A stretch of 64,000 bases of DNA from Bacteroidota bacterium. GTDB lineage: Bacteria > Bacteroidota > Bacteroidia > Bacteroidales > JACABE01. This document shows, piece by piece, positions 9,306 through 18,593 of the stretch; within the stretch, counting starts at the first letter, position 1, and the number at the start of each line of letters is the position of its first letter. The stretch lies in the NCBI GenBank assembly GCA_026391675.1, contig JAPLDQ010000046.1:62001-126000 (forward strand). Reading direction: 5' to 3'. The notes beneath the pieces are model-generated. The model did no database searches and was not told the origin of the DNA. It worked only from the letters and a program-made list of their open reading frames with translations. A program made the position numbers and the translations under genes.

Positions 9306-9848
9306 TTAGTCATTATTTTTAAAATAATTTCCCAATTGTTTTCTTAATGACAATTTTGCTCTTGACAATAATGATTCAACAGCTGACTCACTAACATCCA
9401 TTACAGCAGCAATCTCTTTCTGGCTCAGATCTTCAAATTTTGATAATGTTATGGCTATCCTTTGATTTACAGGGATTTTATCCAATGCATGGTATAATAC
9501 CTCTACACGTTCTTTACTTTCCATTTTTGTTTGTGCATCTTCTTCGTTATGAGCTGTTTTCAATGTTTTAACATGATCGAAACGAAGCAGGTTTGTTAAA
9601 AAGGCCAGTGTTTTTTTGCTGTTTCTTTTCCTGTATACATCCAGAGATTTATTGATTGCAATTCTGTATATCCAGGTTGCAATATCGGCATCACCTCTGA
9701 ATTTATGATAAGACAAATAAACTTCAATAAAAACTTCCTGTGCAGTATCCTCAGCATCTTCCCTGTTATGCAGAAAGCCGAAACAGGTATTTACAACCTT
9801 ATCCTTGTATGTTTCCATTAGCTTTCGAAAGTTTTGATTGTCTATCAT
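9306..9848 (-). CDS. ECF-type RNA polymerase sigma factor
   Basis: 180 residues, typical ECF length. Region 2 (about 8-75) includes the DAEDTAQEVFIEVY core-binding segment and the -10-recognition segment DIATWIYRIAINKSLDVYRKR (quoted in part). Region 4 (about 115-170) has the helix-turn-helix LSQKEIAAVMDVSESAVESL. The family directs RNA polymerase to stress or envelope regulons. It heads a four-gene minus-strand unit with a putative anti-sigma factor and two Spy-like proteins, which suggests autoregulated envelope-stress control. No clear TAnnTTTG element was seen upstream, as would fit transcription by an alternative sigma factor. Confidence 0.93.
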   Translation of the reverse strand: MIDNQNFRKLMETYKDKVVNTCFGFLHNREDAEDTAQEVFIEVYLSYHKFRGDADIATWIYRIAINKSLDVYRKRNSKKTLAFLTNLLRFDHVKTLKTAHNEEDAQTKMESKERVEVLYHALDKIPVNQRIAITLSKFEDLSQKEIAAVMDVSESAVESLLSRAKLSLRKQLGNYFKNND

Positions 9849-10013
9849 TTGAGAAGTATTCTCTTTTTTATACAGGATTAAGAAAAATTAAGCAATATAG
9901 TATTAGATGTAAAAATGAATGATTTCCTTCGGCATAAAATTTGATATAAATATACAATAAATTTGATTGTCGTTAAAATTTCTTAAATACAATAATTTTA
10001 AGACAAATAAACA

Positions 10014-10021
10014 TATCTTTG
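10014..10021 (+). promoter_or_regulatory. -7 element (TATCTTTG) for the T9SS cargo gene
   Basis: Exact match to TAnnTTTG, 23 bp before the ATG at 10045. It supports that ATG over an in-frame TTG further upstream. Confidence 0.6.
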
Positions 10022-10044
10022 TATTAATATTAAAAAAGAAAGTT

Positions 10045-11136
10045 ATGAAAAAAATATATATTCTTTTAATTACAATTTTAAGCATATATTCATTTACATA
10101 TGCACAAATTACTATAACCACAGCAGACATGCCAGCTACCGGCAATAAAATCAATAAAAGTACTGCATTAACAACCGGAACTGTTGATTATACTCTAACC
10201 GGGACAAATTATACATGGAATTTTTCTGCATTAGTCCCTGTCAGCCAAAGTGTTGATACTTTTGTAACCGTTCTTTCCACCCCTATCTTTTATTATCCGT
10301 CTTATATTACCAGTGCAAATCAGGCATTAAAACAACCAAATATCAGTCTTGGCGTTGCTCAAATGTCAAATGTCTTTAATTTTTATAATAATGCCTCTGC
10401 TGCTTATGGTTTAATTGGTTATGCTGCACAAATTAACGCTATACCCATACCTTTAAAATATAATACTGCTGACAGAATTTATAAATTCCCGCTTAACTAT
10501 GGCAACGTCGATTCAACCGCATCTTCAGCAAGTATGAGCGTTACATCTATAGGCTATTTTGGTGAAACCAAAAGAAGAAAAAATATTGTGGATGGATGGG
10601 GAACATTAACAACACCTTATGGAACATTTCAGGTTCTGCGTGTAAAATCCATTATCTATCAAAAAGACACTTTGAGTCTGGATACTATTCCTTTCGCTTT
10701 ACCTGCTGTTGTAAGAAATATTACTGAATATAAATGGGTAGGCAAGAGCAATGGAATTCCTTTACTGGAAATAGTAGAAACTTCTTATGGCATAGTACCT
10801 ACAATAACAACAACTATCAATTATATTGATTCTGTGAGGGTTTTAACCGGAATAACTGAAAGACCTATTAATATCAGTGAAAGTGTAAAAGTATTCCCTA
10901 ATCCCGTAACCAACCAGTTTACAATTTCATATAATCTGACAAAACCAACTGATGTTAACATACAACTTTTTGATCTGACAGGAAAAGAGGTAAAAACTAT
11001 TGAAAAAGGAATGATTGATAAAGGAAATTATCAGCAAACCTATACTATTCAGGATGAGAGACTAATCAGAGGAATATATTTTATCAAGTTTCAATTTAAT
11101 AATTCAACGTATACAAAGAAACTGGTTATATTGTAA
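10045..11136 (+). CDS. T9SS-secreted protein with type A sorting domain
   Basis: 363 residues from the ATG at 10045. It has a signal peptide ending TYAQ (about 1-21), a body of about 260 residues rich in Thr, Ser, Tyr and Asn that I do not recognise, and a C-terminal T9SS sorting domain from about residue 285 (VFPNPVTNQFTISY, the LFDLTGKEV strand, the GIYFIKF strand, final KKLVIL). The protein should be exported by Sec, then passed through the outer membrane by the GldKLMN/PorP machinery encoded at 18594-24350 and attached to or released from the surface. The body's function is unknown. Monocistronic; it is followed by repeat-rich intergenic DNA. Confidence 0.88.
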   Translation: MKKIYILLITILSIYSFTYAQITITTADMPATGNKINKSTALTTGTVDYTLTGTNYTWNFSALVPVSQSVDTFVTVLSTPIFYYPSYITSANQALKQPNISLGVAQMSNVFNFYNNASAAYGLIGYAAQINAIPIPLKYNTADRIYKFPLNYGNVDSTASSASMSVTSIGYFGETKRRKNIVDGWGTLTTPYGTFQVLRVKSIIYQKDTLSLDTIPFALPAVVRNITEYKWVGKSNGIPLLEIVETSYGIVPTITTTINYIDSVRVLTGITERPINISESVKVFPNPVTNQFTISYNLTKPTDVNIQLFDLTGKEVKTIEKGMIDKGNYQQTYTIQDERLIRGIYFIKFQFNNSTYTKKLVIL

Positions 11137-11164
11137 GTATCAAGCGGAAAAGTCGGGGGCATAA

Positions 11165-11320
11165 TTAATCAGTGTAAAATTTGGCGATTTTGCGATTTCG
11201 TGATTTGGCGATTTACTTAAAATAGCACACATTACACAGATTTTACTGATAAACGCTGATAAAGTATTAAATTCCTTAACTCTAAGTACTCCAAGTACTT
11301 TAAGTACTCTAAGTACTTTT
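11165..11320 (-). repeat. Copy 1 of a mosaic dispersed intergenic repeat (minus orientation)
   Basis: Read on the minus strand it has AAGTACT-rich tandem units (four copies at 11281-11320), then a segment close to TGTGTGCTATTTTAA, then 8-bp units of AAATCGCC type (11178-11211). The same order is seen at 34606-34735 and 44359-44505 on the plus strand. No gene is seen here. Confidence 0.65.
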
Positions 11321-11369
11321 TTCACAACGAAGCCGGGAACTGTTCTTAAATCCTTTACCTTTGCTATAA

Positions 11370-12356
11370 CTACTCTATCATTAAATTACATCCTCTTATA
11401 TCACTGTTATCAAAGCGGCCGAGCACTTCAAAGCTATTATTTTCATATAGCTTACCCAAGTCTTGTGTAGCAATAAAGCTGCATGAATAAATATTTGCCA
11501 GATCAATTACATTGATTCCACCGGTCTTATTGAAACCGATAATATTCTTTGGATCATTGGTATCTCTTATCATAACTTTCATCCATGGCGGACATTTATA
11601 AAATCCATATCCATCAGAATAAGCCTGGGAAAATAATTCAGTCATTCCATATTCACCATGAATAGTTTTTACATTAAATGCTGTTTGCAATTTCAAATGA
11701 AGCTCTTCCCGGAGCAATTCTTTCCTTCTCCCTTTCATACCACCGGTTTCAAAAATAATACTACCGGATAAATTAAGCGGATATTGTTCAGCTAAATCAA
11801 GTAAAGCATAGCTTACACCAAATAATATAATTTTTTGATGGCGTCGTTTTAATTCATTTAATTTTTCAGCTAATTTCTCTAAATCATATAAATAAAAACC
11901 ACTTTCCGGAGCTGTTGTTTTTTCAATCAACTTCTTTATCATGTATATTAAAGAAGAATGTTGCTGTTCAGCATAGTTAGGCAATATAGCCAGGAGACAA
12001 TAATCACTGATATTACCATAAAAATCAGTAAAACATTGTAAAAAACTCTTTTCGTAGATTTCAAGGTTTTTAATATAATGTTTGCTCTTATCTATTCCGC
12101 TTGTACCACTACTTTCAAAATAATTTTCAGGAATCTCATCTCCACATACCACAACTTTTGATTTAAAAAATTCAATAGGTAAAAAAGGGATTTCTTCTGT
12201 AGATTTGACCTTATTTATATTTATGTTGTTTAAATCAACAAATTGCCTGTAAATTTTATTATTTTTGTATTGAAAACGAAATAATTGAATGGCTGTTTCG
12301 TTAAAGGATGAGACCGTTAAATTTGTAATTATATCTTCAAATTTATTAAAAACCAT
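11370..12356 (-). CDS. LuxE-like acyl-protein synthetase / acyltransferase
   Basis: 328 residues from the ATG at 12356; a TTG 33 bp upstream belongs to a -7 element. The adenylate-forming SSGTSG motif is at about 82-87, after PFLPIEFFK, and further LuxE-family features are visible (HGEYGMTELFSQAY, DLGKLYEN, GRFDNSDIRGCNLM). LuxE enzymes activate a fatty acid as acyl-AMP and pass it to a protein Cys; in phyla without bioluminescence the substrate is unknown. No luxAB, luxC or luxD is nearby, so light production is not implied. The gene is divergent from a lipoprotein gene, with only 26 bp between the two start codons. Function in this organism is uncertain. Confidence 0.82.
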   Translation of the reverse strand: MVFNKFEDIITNLTVSSFNETAIQLFRFQYKNNKIYRQFVDLNNININKVKSTEEIPFLPIEFFKSKVVVCGDEIPENYFESSGTSGIDKSKHYIKNLEIYEKSFLQCFTDFYGNISDYCLLAILPNYAEQQHSSLIYMIKKLIEKTTAPESGFYLYDLEKLAEKLNELKRRHQKIILFGVSYALLDLAEQYPLNLSGSIIFETGGMKGRRKELLREELHLKLQTAFNVKTIHGEYGMTELFSQAYSDGYGFYKCPPWMKVMIRDTNDPKNIIGFNKTGGINVIDLANIYSCSFIATQDLGKLYENNSFEVLGRFDNSDIRGCNLMIE

Positions 12357-12382
12357 TGAATTAAATACATTAGTTGAATTAA

Positions 12383-12898
12383 ATGTCAAAGTTAATTTTT
12401 TTTGTTGTTGTATTGGTTATTCTTAGCTTTTTTTCTTGCAAAAAAGAACAGGACTACCCAATTATCCCTACCATTGAATATAAAGAATTTTTATACGACA
12501 ATAGCCAGCAGCAAGGTTTTTTCATCTTTAAGTTTACAGATGGTGATGGTGATATCGGATTAAAACAAAATGATACTTATCCTCCGTATGATACATCAAG
12601 TTATTATTACAATAATTTTTTCATACATGTTTATGAAAGAATAAATGGTGTTTATAAGCCCTTCGTTCTATTTAATCCTACAACGCAACAGAACGACACC
12701 ATTGTATTTAAATACAGGATACCATACATCACTCCGGTCAGCATAAATGGCTCATTAAAAGGCGAATTACAGACACAAATTGATGTAGGATTAATGTTAC
12801 CATATCTCCACTCAGACACCATTCAATTTGAGGCCTTTATTTTCGACAGACAATTACATAAGAGCAACATCATCAGAACACCTGATATAAGATTCTAA
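12383..12898 (+). CDS. Hypothetical lipoprotein
   Basis: 171 residues. A short lipoprotein signal (MSKLIFFVVVLVILSFFSC, Cys19) is followed by KKEQD, a charged region typical for surface export of Bacteroidota lipoproteins. The mature part has an acidic FTDGDGDIGL segment near residue 52, of the kind that may bind calcium, and Tyr-rich strands; it ends PDIRF. I do not recognise the family with certainty. It is divergent from the LuxE-like gene, with overlapping promoter space, and convergent with the M16 protease gene. Confidence 0.78.
   Translation: MSKLIFFVVVLVILSFFSCKKEQDYPIIPTIEYKEFLYDNSQQQGFFIFKFTDGDGDIGLKQNDTYPPYDTSSYYYNNFFIHVYERINGVYKPFVLFNPTTQQNDTIVFKYRIPYITPVSINGSLKGELQTQIDVGLMLPYLHSDTIQFEAFIFDRQLHKSNIIRTPDIRF
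12387..12394 (-). promoter_or_regulatory. -7 element (TAACTTTG, minus strand) for the LuxE-like gene
   Basis: CAAAGTTA on the plus strand reads TAACTTTG on the minus strand, 31 bp before the ATG at 12356. It overlaps the first codons of the divergent lipoprotein gene (12383), so transcription of one could affect the other. Confidence 0.5.
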
Positions 12899-12937
12899 AA
12901 AAAGTCCGTCTCGCTAAAAGCGAGACGGACTTTTTAA
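12898..12937. terminator. Bidirectional terminator
   Basis: Perfect stem AAAGTCCGTCTCGCT / AGCGAGACGGACTTT with a 3-base loop, flanked by A-run and T-run. It lies between the convergent lipoprotein and M16 protease genes. Confidence 0.92.
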
Positions 12938-12960
12938 TACTATTATTCAAAAATAAGAAA

Positions 12961-15873
12961 TTAGTAGCCGAAAATATCTTCCTGACTTAGTTTCTTAACA
13001 TTGCCAATTTTATCCAGTTCATCAAATTTCATATCAGCTTCTTTTCCTAATATTACATAGGATTTAGGTCTGTTTTTGATATAGTTGTTATTAAATTGTT
13101 TTACATCATTTAATGACATTGAAAATGTAATAGCATATATATCCTTACGAATATCATAGGTTTGACCAAATTTCTGTGCATTTAAATAATTCCACATAAT
13201 GCCCATTTTTGTAATTCTTTCTGTTTTAATTTTGCTGATAATAGCATCTTTAGAGAGTTTAAATGCATTTTCAGATTCAGGCATATTATTAAATAAATCA
13301 TTGTATGCATTAATGGCATCAATAACTTTATCATTTTGCGTTGCAATAAAACCAATATTCATATAATTTTTATCAATATCAGAAGGCGTTTGATAAGATG
13401 AACGGGCTGTATAAGCCAGTGAGCGTTTTTCTCTCAATTCCTGAAAAACAATCGCATTCATACTTCCGCCAAAATAAGCATTGTATAAATTTACATAAGG
13501 AGTTATCTTTTCGTTGTATAAAACCCCTTTAGAAATGGTTTGTACATAAGATTGTTTTGAATCATAATTAGCAAAAAATATCTTCTCATAGGTAGTTTCC
13601 ATTGGAACAAACTTTACAGGAAGAGAATAAGGTACAAATGATGCAGGTAATTTATGATACTTTGTAAGCAAAGTGGTTAAGTTAGCAGGAGTTAATGTTC
13701 CATAATATAAAATTTCATGGGAATAATTGCATAAGCCTTTAATTTTCCGGACTAATTCATCCGCTTTTATTGCTTTTAATTCATCCGCTTTCAAAAAATA
13801 TTTAGTCGGGGATTTCTCGCCATAGGTAGCATAATCATTCAAAGCCCTAAAATTACTTTGCTGGTTTGATTTGGCATCTTTACGTGACTTTAATATATCA
13901 TTCACCAGATTATCCAGGGCTTTTTGATCAGGTTTTGGATCAGCTAGAATTTCTTCAACCAAACTCAAAGCTTTTTCCATATTTTCACTTAATCCACTTA
14001 TTGAAATAGTTGTTTCATCATCAGATGAAGAAACACTAAAATTACATGCTAATTTATAAAATTCACGGTTTATATCTTCTAAACTACGTTTTGATGTTCC
14101 CAGGTAATTAAGATAGTTAATAGCCAGGTCCATGTATAAATCATTATTACTTCCCATTTTAAAGTAATAATACAAATTAAAAGTATTATTTTCAGTATTG
14201 GTTTTATATAAAATACGTGTATTACCAAATTTCTGTATCGTCAGATCTTTTTGATAATCAACAAACACAGGGCCTATTTCTTTAACAGCATTATCTCTGA
14301 TTTTTTTCAGAAAATCAGATTCTGCATTTCTATTCATATATATTGGTGTGATTTTTGGCTTAACTACTTTAGCAACATCTGCAGGTTTTCCTTGTCTTTT
14401 ATAAACAATAACATAATTATTATTCAAATTTTTATTGGCGAAATCAACCAATTCTGCCTTCGTTACTTTACCTAATTCATTAATATAATTTACAGCTTTT
14501 GTCCATGGAATGCCATTAATAAATGATCTTGACATAACATCAACTCTGCTATTATTTGATTCTAAACGTTTTAGCTCTCTTAATTTTAAATTATTGATGC
14601 TTGACTGTATTAATTCTGCTGAAAATTTTCCTTGTTTTAATGAATCCAGCTGCTGTAATAAAAGATCTTTAACTTCGTCTAAGGTTTGTCCTGCTTTTGG
14701 ACTGCCACTTAATACAAAAGCTGAATAATCGGCCATTTGATAAGGATAAGCACCGGCACTCATCGTTTTTTGCTTTTGTTGAATATTAATATCTATCAAT
14801 CCTGCTTTACCGTTATCAAGCATTTTGGAAAGCATATCAATCATTAAAGCATCTTTAGTATTTGATCCACCAAAACGCCATGCTAATCTTACATTTTCTG
14901 ATTCCAGGCCCACAACTTCTTTAACAACAGGTGATAATATAGGTTTTTCAGGTGTAATTACCAATGCAGGAGGATTTCCGGGTTTTAATTTTCCTAAATT
15001 TTTATCAATTATTTTTATGACTTCATCAGGATTAAAATCACCGGCCATAATTACCGCCATGTTATTTGAAACATAATATTTCGCAAAAAACTCCCGTATA
15101 TTTTTCATCGAAGGATTTTTCAGATGTTCTGTTTCACCCAAAGTTGTTTGAGTTCCATAAGGATGATTGGGGAATAAAGCACTTAACATGGCTTCACTGG
15201 CTTTACGTCCATCATTGGTTAAGGACATATTTTTTTCTTCATAAACTGTTTCTAACTCAGTATGAAACAAGCGTAAAACAGGATGACTAAAGCGATCTGC
15301 CTGAATTATTGCCCAGTTTTCGATTTCATTAGAAGGAATATTTTCAACATAAACAGTATAATCATTTGATGTAGCAGCATTTGTTCCTTGTGATCCAATA
15401 ATCTTCATTAATTTTACATATTCATTTGGGATAGCTATTTTAGATGCTTCGTAGGAGATGCTGTCAATCTGATGATAAAGCTCAGTACGTTTATTTGCAT
15501 CTTTTTCAAATCTGTATTTTTCGAAAAGCGCTTCAATCTGAGCTATCATAGGCTCTTCTTTTGCCCAGTCTGTAGTACCATAATCAGGTGTTCCTTTAAA
15601 CATAAGGTGTTCGAAATAATGGGCCAAACCTGTTGTTTCCTTCGGATCATTTTTACTTCCCACCCGTACAGCTATATTAGCCTGGATGCGAGGCGCATCT
15701 TTATAAACCGATAGATATACTTTTAAACCATTTTCTAAGGTATAAATTCTCGTTTTAAGCGGGTCACCTTTAATGGTTTCGAATTTGTAAACTTTTTGTG
15801 CAGATAGTATAAAACTAAATATCAGCATGAAGCTTACCAATACCATACTCTTAAGTTGAAATCTCTTTTGCAT
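12961..15873 (-). CDS. M16 family zinc metallopeptidase (two-domain, secreted)
   Basis: 970 residues. Signal peptide at about 1-25 (ending LSAQ). The N-terminal M16 half has the inverted zinc motif HYFEH at 85-89 in GLAHYFEHLMFKGT, with the downstream Glu of ELETVYEEKNM supplying the third ligand. The C-terminal half is the usual inactive M16 partner domain with the conserved RSLAYTARSSY segment near residue 815. Length matches pitrilysin-like Bacteroidota enzymes (about 940-990). Expected role: periplasmic or surface degradation of peptides. It is transcribed alone from a -7 element at 15901-15908 and ends at a shared terminator. Confidence 0.93.
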   Translation of the reverse strand: MQKRFQLKSMVLVSFMLIFSFILSAQKVYKFETIKGDPLKTRIYTLENGLKVYLSVYKDAPRIQANIAVRVGSKNDPKETTGLAHYFEHLMFKGTPDYGTTDWAKEEPMIAQIEALFEKYRFEKDANKRTELYHQIDSISYEASKIAIPNEYVKLMKIIGSQGTNAATSNDYTVYVENIPSNEIENWAIIQADRFSHPVLRLFHTELETVYEEKNMSLTNDGRKASEAMLSALFPNHPYGTQTTLGETEHLKNPSMKNIREFFAKYYVSNNMAVIMAGDFNPDEVIKIIDKNLGKLKPGNPPALVITPEKPILSPVVKEVVGLESENVRLAWRFGGSNTKDALMIDMLSKMLDNGKAGLIDINIQQKQKTMSAGAYPYQMADYSAFVLSGSPKAGQTLDEVKDLLLQQLDSLKQGKFSAELIQSSINNLKLRELKRLESNNSRVDVMSRSFINGIPWTKAVNYINELGKVTKAELVDFANKNLNNNYVIVYKRQGKPADVAKVVKPKITPIYMNRNAESDFLKKIRDNAVKEIGPVFVDYQKDLTIQKFGNTRILYKTNTENNTFNLYYYFKMGSNNDLYMDLAINYLNYLGTSKRSLEDINREFYKLACNFSVSSSDDETTISISGLSENMEKALSLVEEILADPKPDQKALDNLVNDILKSRKDAKSNQQSNFRALNDYATYGEKSPTKYFLKADELKAIKADELVRKIKGLCNYSHEILYYGTLTPANLTTLLTKYHKLPASFVPYSLPVKFVPMETTYEKIFFANYDSKQSYVQTISKGVLYNEKITPYVNLYNAYFGGSMNAIVFQELREKRSLAYTARSSYQTPSDIDKNYMNIGFIATQNDKVIDAINAYNDLFNNMPESENAFKLSKDAIISKIKTERITKMGIMWNYLNAQKFGQTYDIRKDIYAITFSMSLNDVKQFNNNYIKNRPKSYVILGKEADMKFDELDKIGNVKKLSQEDIFGY

Positions 15874-15900
15874 TTTTTGATTTTTTTAAATTATACTTAA

Positions 15901-15908
15901 CAAAATTA
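15901..15908 (-). promoter_or_regulatory. -7 element (TAATTTTG, minus strand) for the M16 protease gene
   Basis: Plus-strand CAAAATTA is TAATTTTG on the coding strand, a TAnnTTTG match 28 bp before the ATG. Confidence 0.5.
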
Positions 15909-16026
15909 AGTTAAAATTTCATATTATATTAAGTTTTTTGAAATACTGTTAATTAATATTCAGAATCTGTTTTTAAACGGACAAAAAAGATTAAAATCAA
16001 TTCATGCAATTTTACTACTTTTATAT

Positions 16027-16034
16027 TAATTTTG
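16027..16034 (+). promoter_or_regulatory. -7 element (TAATTTTG) for mqnB-mqnD-hldD
   Basis: TAnnTTTG match 22 bp before the mqnB ATG; a very short leader is implied. Confidence 0.5.
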
Positions 16035-16055
16035 TAAGTAATAATATCAAAATAT

Positions 16056-16733
16056 ATGTATCTGCTAATTGTTTCAGCTACAACACTGGAAATAAAACCG
16101 TTAATTAAGCATTTAACGTTTATCGGGAAAAAAGAGAATAATCTTACGTATTACAAATACAGGGATTTAGATATTGATATTCTGATTACCGGTATTGGCA
16201 TGGTTGCAACTGCATTTTATATGGGCAAAACATTACAAACCTATAATTATGATGTAGCAATAAATGCTGGTATTGCCGGCAGTTTTGAAAAAGAAATTGA
16301 ACTGGGTAAGGTTTTAAACGTTACTATTGATTGTTTTTCGGAGTTAGGCGCTGATAATGGTGAATATATCCTGTCATTAATTGATTTGAAATTAATTGAA
16401 GAAAACAGCTTTCCGTTTAATAATATGGAATTGATAAATGATTTCGATTTTAAAAGCATTACAATAAACCAATTACCAAAAGTAAGGGGAATTACTGTAA
16501 ATACAATACATGGAAATGAAGAAGACATTGAAAGTGTTAAAAAGCTATACCATGCTTATACTGAAAGCATGGAAGGCGCCGCTTTTGCCTATGCATGCAT
16601 GGTACAGGATATAAAACATATCCAAATCCGGGCAATTTCCAACTATGTTGAAAAGCGAAACAAAACCAACTGGAATATTCCTTTGGCCATAGAAAACCTG
16701 AATAATACATTAATTAAAATACTAGATGAATAA
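16056..16733 (+). CDS. mqnB: Futalosine hydrolase
   Basis: 225 residues, a nucleosidase/phosphorylase fold. Visible: N-terminal VSATTLEIKPL, the GIGMVATA turn, AINAGIAGSF, and the purine-site segment SMEGAAFAYACM with its conserved Glu. It cleaves futalosine to dehypoxanthinyl futalosine in the menaquinone route that starts from chorismate via MqnA. Neighbour mqnD overlaps its 3' end by 8 bp, which distinguishes it from the similar MTA/SAH nucleosidase. mqnA, mqnC and mqnE are not in this window. Confidence 0.9.
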   Translation: MYLLIVSATTLEIKPLIKHLTFIGKKENNLTYYKYRDLDIDILITGIGMVATAFYMGKTLQTYNYDVAINAGIAGSFEKEIELGKVLNVTIDCFSELGADNGEYILSLIDLKLIEENSFPFNNMELINDFDFKSITINQLPKVRGITVNTIHGNEEDIESVKKLYHAYTESMEGAAFAYACMVQDIKHIQIRAISNYVEKRNKTNWNIPLAIENLNNTLIKILDE

Positions 16734-17559
16734 AATTTCACTTGCTTTTTCTCCCTGCCCTAACGATACTTTTATTTTTGATGCTATGGTACATCATAAA
16801 ATTGATACCGAAGGATTTGAATTTGAATATGAAATGGCTGATGTTGAAGAATTAAACCAATCAGCTTTTAATAATAAGTATGACGTTTGTAAGGTAAGTT
16901 ATCATGCTTATCTTTATTTAATTGATAAATATGTTTTATTACATAGCGGAAGTGCTTTAGGCGAAGATGTCGGGCCTTTATTTATTAGTAAAAAATCTTT
17001 ACATAAAGAAGATTTCAGCAATATTAACGTTGCTGTTCCCGGTAAATATACAACTGCCAGTTTACTGCTTTCTCTTGCCTATCCTGAAATTCAGCATAAA
17101 CAGGACATCATTTTTTCGGCTATTGAAGAAGGAGTTTTATCAGGCAAATTTGATGCAGGAGTTATCATACACGAAAACCGTTTTACTTATCATCAGAGAG
17201 GCTTGCAACTCATTGCTGATTTAGGCAAAACCTGGTATCAAATGACGCAACAAGCCATACCATTGGGAGGTATAGTAATAAAAAGAGATTTAGCTCCAGC
17301 AACCCAGCTAAGTATAAACAGGATATTAAAACGAAGCATTGAATTTGCTTTTAAAAATCCAGATTCAGCTAAAAATTTTATAAGATGTAACGCTCAGGAA
17401 ATGAGTGAAGAAATAATGTATAAACATATAAATCTATATGTTAATGATTATACAATAGATTTAGGCAGGAAAGGCAGGAAAGCTGTTACTTCAGTTTTTG
17501 AAATCGCTGTTGAAAAAAAATTGATAGCAGAATTCCCTCAAAAATCATTATTTTTGTAA
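16726..17559 (+). CDS. mqnD: 1,4-dihydroxy-6-naphthoate synthase
   Basis: 277 residues. N-terminal SLAFSPCPNDTFIFDAM is the family signature; further on are the KVSYHAYLYL segment, SGSALGEDVGPL and a conserved IIHENRFTY, which includes the catalytic-base His region. The enzyme converts cyclic dehypoxanthinyl futalosine to 1,4-dihydroxy-6-naphthoate, the last futalosine-specific step in menaquinone synthesis. Its start overlaps mqnB by 8 bp and hldD follows after 12 bp, so the three are one operon. Presence of the pathway means the organism makes menaquinone without the classical Men enzymes. Confidence 0.93.
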   Translation: MNKISLAFSPCPNDTFIFDAMVHHKIDTEGFEFEYEMADVEELNQSAFNNKYDVCKVSYHAYLYLIDKYVLLHSGSALGEDVGPLFISKKSLHKEDFSNINVAVPGKYTTASLLLSLAYPEIQHKQDIIFSAIEEGVLSGKFDAGVIIHENRFTYHQRGLQLIADLGKTWYQMTQQAIPLGGIVIKRDLAPATQLSINRILKRSIEFAFKNPDSAKNFIRCNAQEMSEEIMYKHINLYVNDYTIDLGRKGRKAVTSVFEIAVEKKLIAEFPQKSLFL

Positions 17560-17571
17560 AAATTTATTGAA

Positions 17572-18537
17572 ATGATAGTACTCACCGGTGCAGCTGGTTT
17601 TATAGGAAGTTGTGTGTTAAGTATGCTTAACAGCAAAGGAATTAGCGATATTATTATCGTAGATGATTTTTCTAATATCGAAAAGAATAAAAATTTTGAA
17701 AATAAATCATATCTTGAAAAAGTTGACAGAAACGTATTCTTCAACTGGTTTAAAAACCAACATGAAAATGTAAATTTTGTAATACATATTGGAGCCAGAA
17801 CGGATACAGCTGAGTTCAATACAGCCATTTTTGACGAGTTAAATCTGAACTATTCCAAACATATGTGGAACTATTGCAGCACGTATAATATACCGTTAAT
17901 ATATGCTTCATCTGCTGCTACTTATGGTTTAGGAGAATATGGGTATAAAGATGATCATGCAATTATTGAAAAATTAAAACCCCTTAATCCTTACGGTGAA
18001 TCTAAAAATAATTTTGATAAATGGGTATTACAGCAAACACAGCAACCGCCATTCTGGGCAGGGTTAAAATTCTTTAATGTTTACGGGCCAAATGAATATC
18101 ATAAAGGTCGTATGGCCTCTGTAATTTTTCATACATTCAGGCAAGTGAATGAAAATGGAAATGTAAAATTATTTCGCTCACATAATCCGGATTATAAAGA
18201 CGGTATGCAATTAAGAGACTTCATATATGTAAAGGATCTGGTAAATGTTATACTCTATTTAATGGAGAAGAATACAGCTTCGGGTATATATAATTTAGGA
18301 ACCGGAAAAGCCCGTGCATTTCTTGATTTAGCAAAGGCTACATTTAATGCTATGAATAAACCGGAGCAAATTGAGTTTATTGATACACCTATAGATATAC
18401 GAGATAAATATCAATACTTTACAGAAGCAAATATGGAAAAGTTACTGAATTCAGGATATCAACAATCTTTTTACTCTTTAGAAGAAGGAATTGCTGATTA
18501 TGTAAAAAACTATTTAATCCCAAATAAGTATTTATAA
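17572..18537 (+). CDS. hldD: ADP-L-glycero-D-manno-heptose-6-epimerase
   Basis: 321 residues, short-chain NAD(P)-dependent sugar epimerase. The Rossmann motif is TGAAGFIGS at 5-13; the catalytic Ser/Tyr/Lys are in SSAATYG and NPYGESK, and the family's FFNVYGPNEYHKGRMASV segment binds the ADP-heptose. It epimerises ADP-D-glycero-manno-heptose at C-6 for the lipopolysaccharide inner core. It is the third gene behind mqnB-mqnD, an association with no clear pathway link. Transcription ends at a strong bidirectional hairpin. Confidence 0.92.
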   Translation: MIVLTGAAGFIGSCVLSMLNSKGISDIIIVDDFSNIEKNKNFENKSYLEKVDRNVFFNWFKNQHENVNFVIHIGARTDTAEFNTAIFDELNLNYSKHMWNYCSTYNIPLIYASSAATYGLGEYGYKDDHAIIEKLKPLNPYGESKNNFDKWVLQQTQQPPFWAGLKFFNVYGPNEYHKGRMASVIFHTFRQVNENGNVKLFRSHNPDYKDGMQLRDFIYVKDLVNVILYLMEKNTASGIYNLGTGKARAFLDLAKATFNAMNKPEQIEFIDTPIDIRDKYQYFTEANMEKLLNSGYQQSFYSLEEGIADYVKNYLIPNKYL

Positions 18538-18555
18538 ATACTAAAATTTAATTTT

Positions 18556-18587
18556 AAAAAAAAGTCCGGTTTGAAACCGGACTTTTT
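18556..18587. terminator. Bidirectional terminator between hldD and gldN
   Basis: Stem AAAAAGTCCGGTTT / AAACCGGACTTTTT with minimal loop, A-rich on one side and T-rich on the other. It serves hldD on plus and the T9SS operon on minus. Confidence 0.9.
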
Positions 18588-18593
18588 CGTTTA

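Noticed and set aside
11370-12356. Bioluminescence function suggested by the LuxE-like protein
   Set aside because: No luxA, luxB, luxC or luxD is in the window, and LuxE-like proteins are common in non-luminous Bacteroidota.
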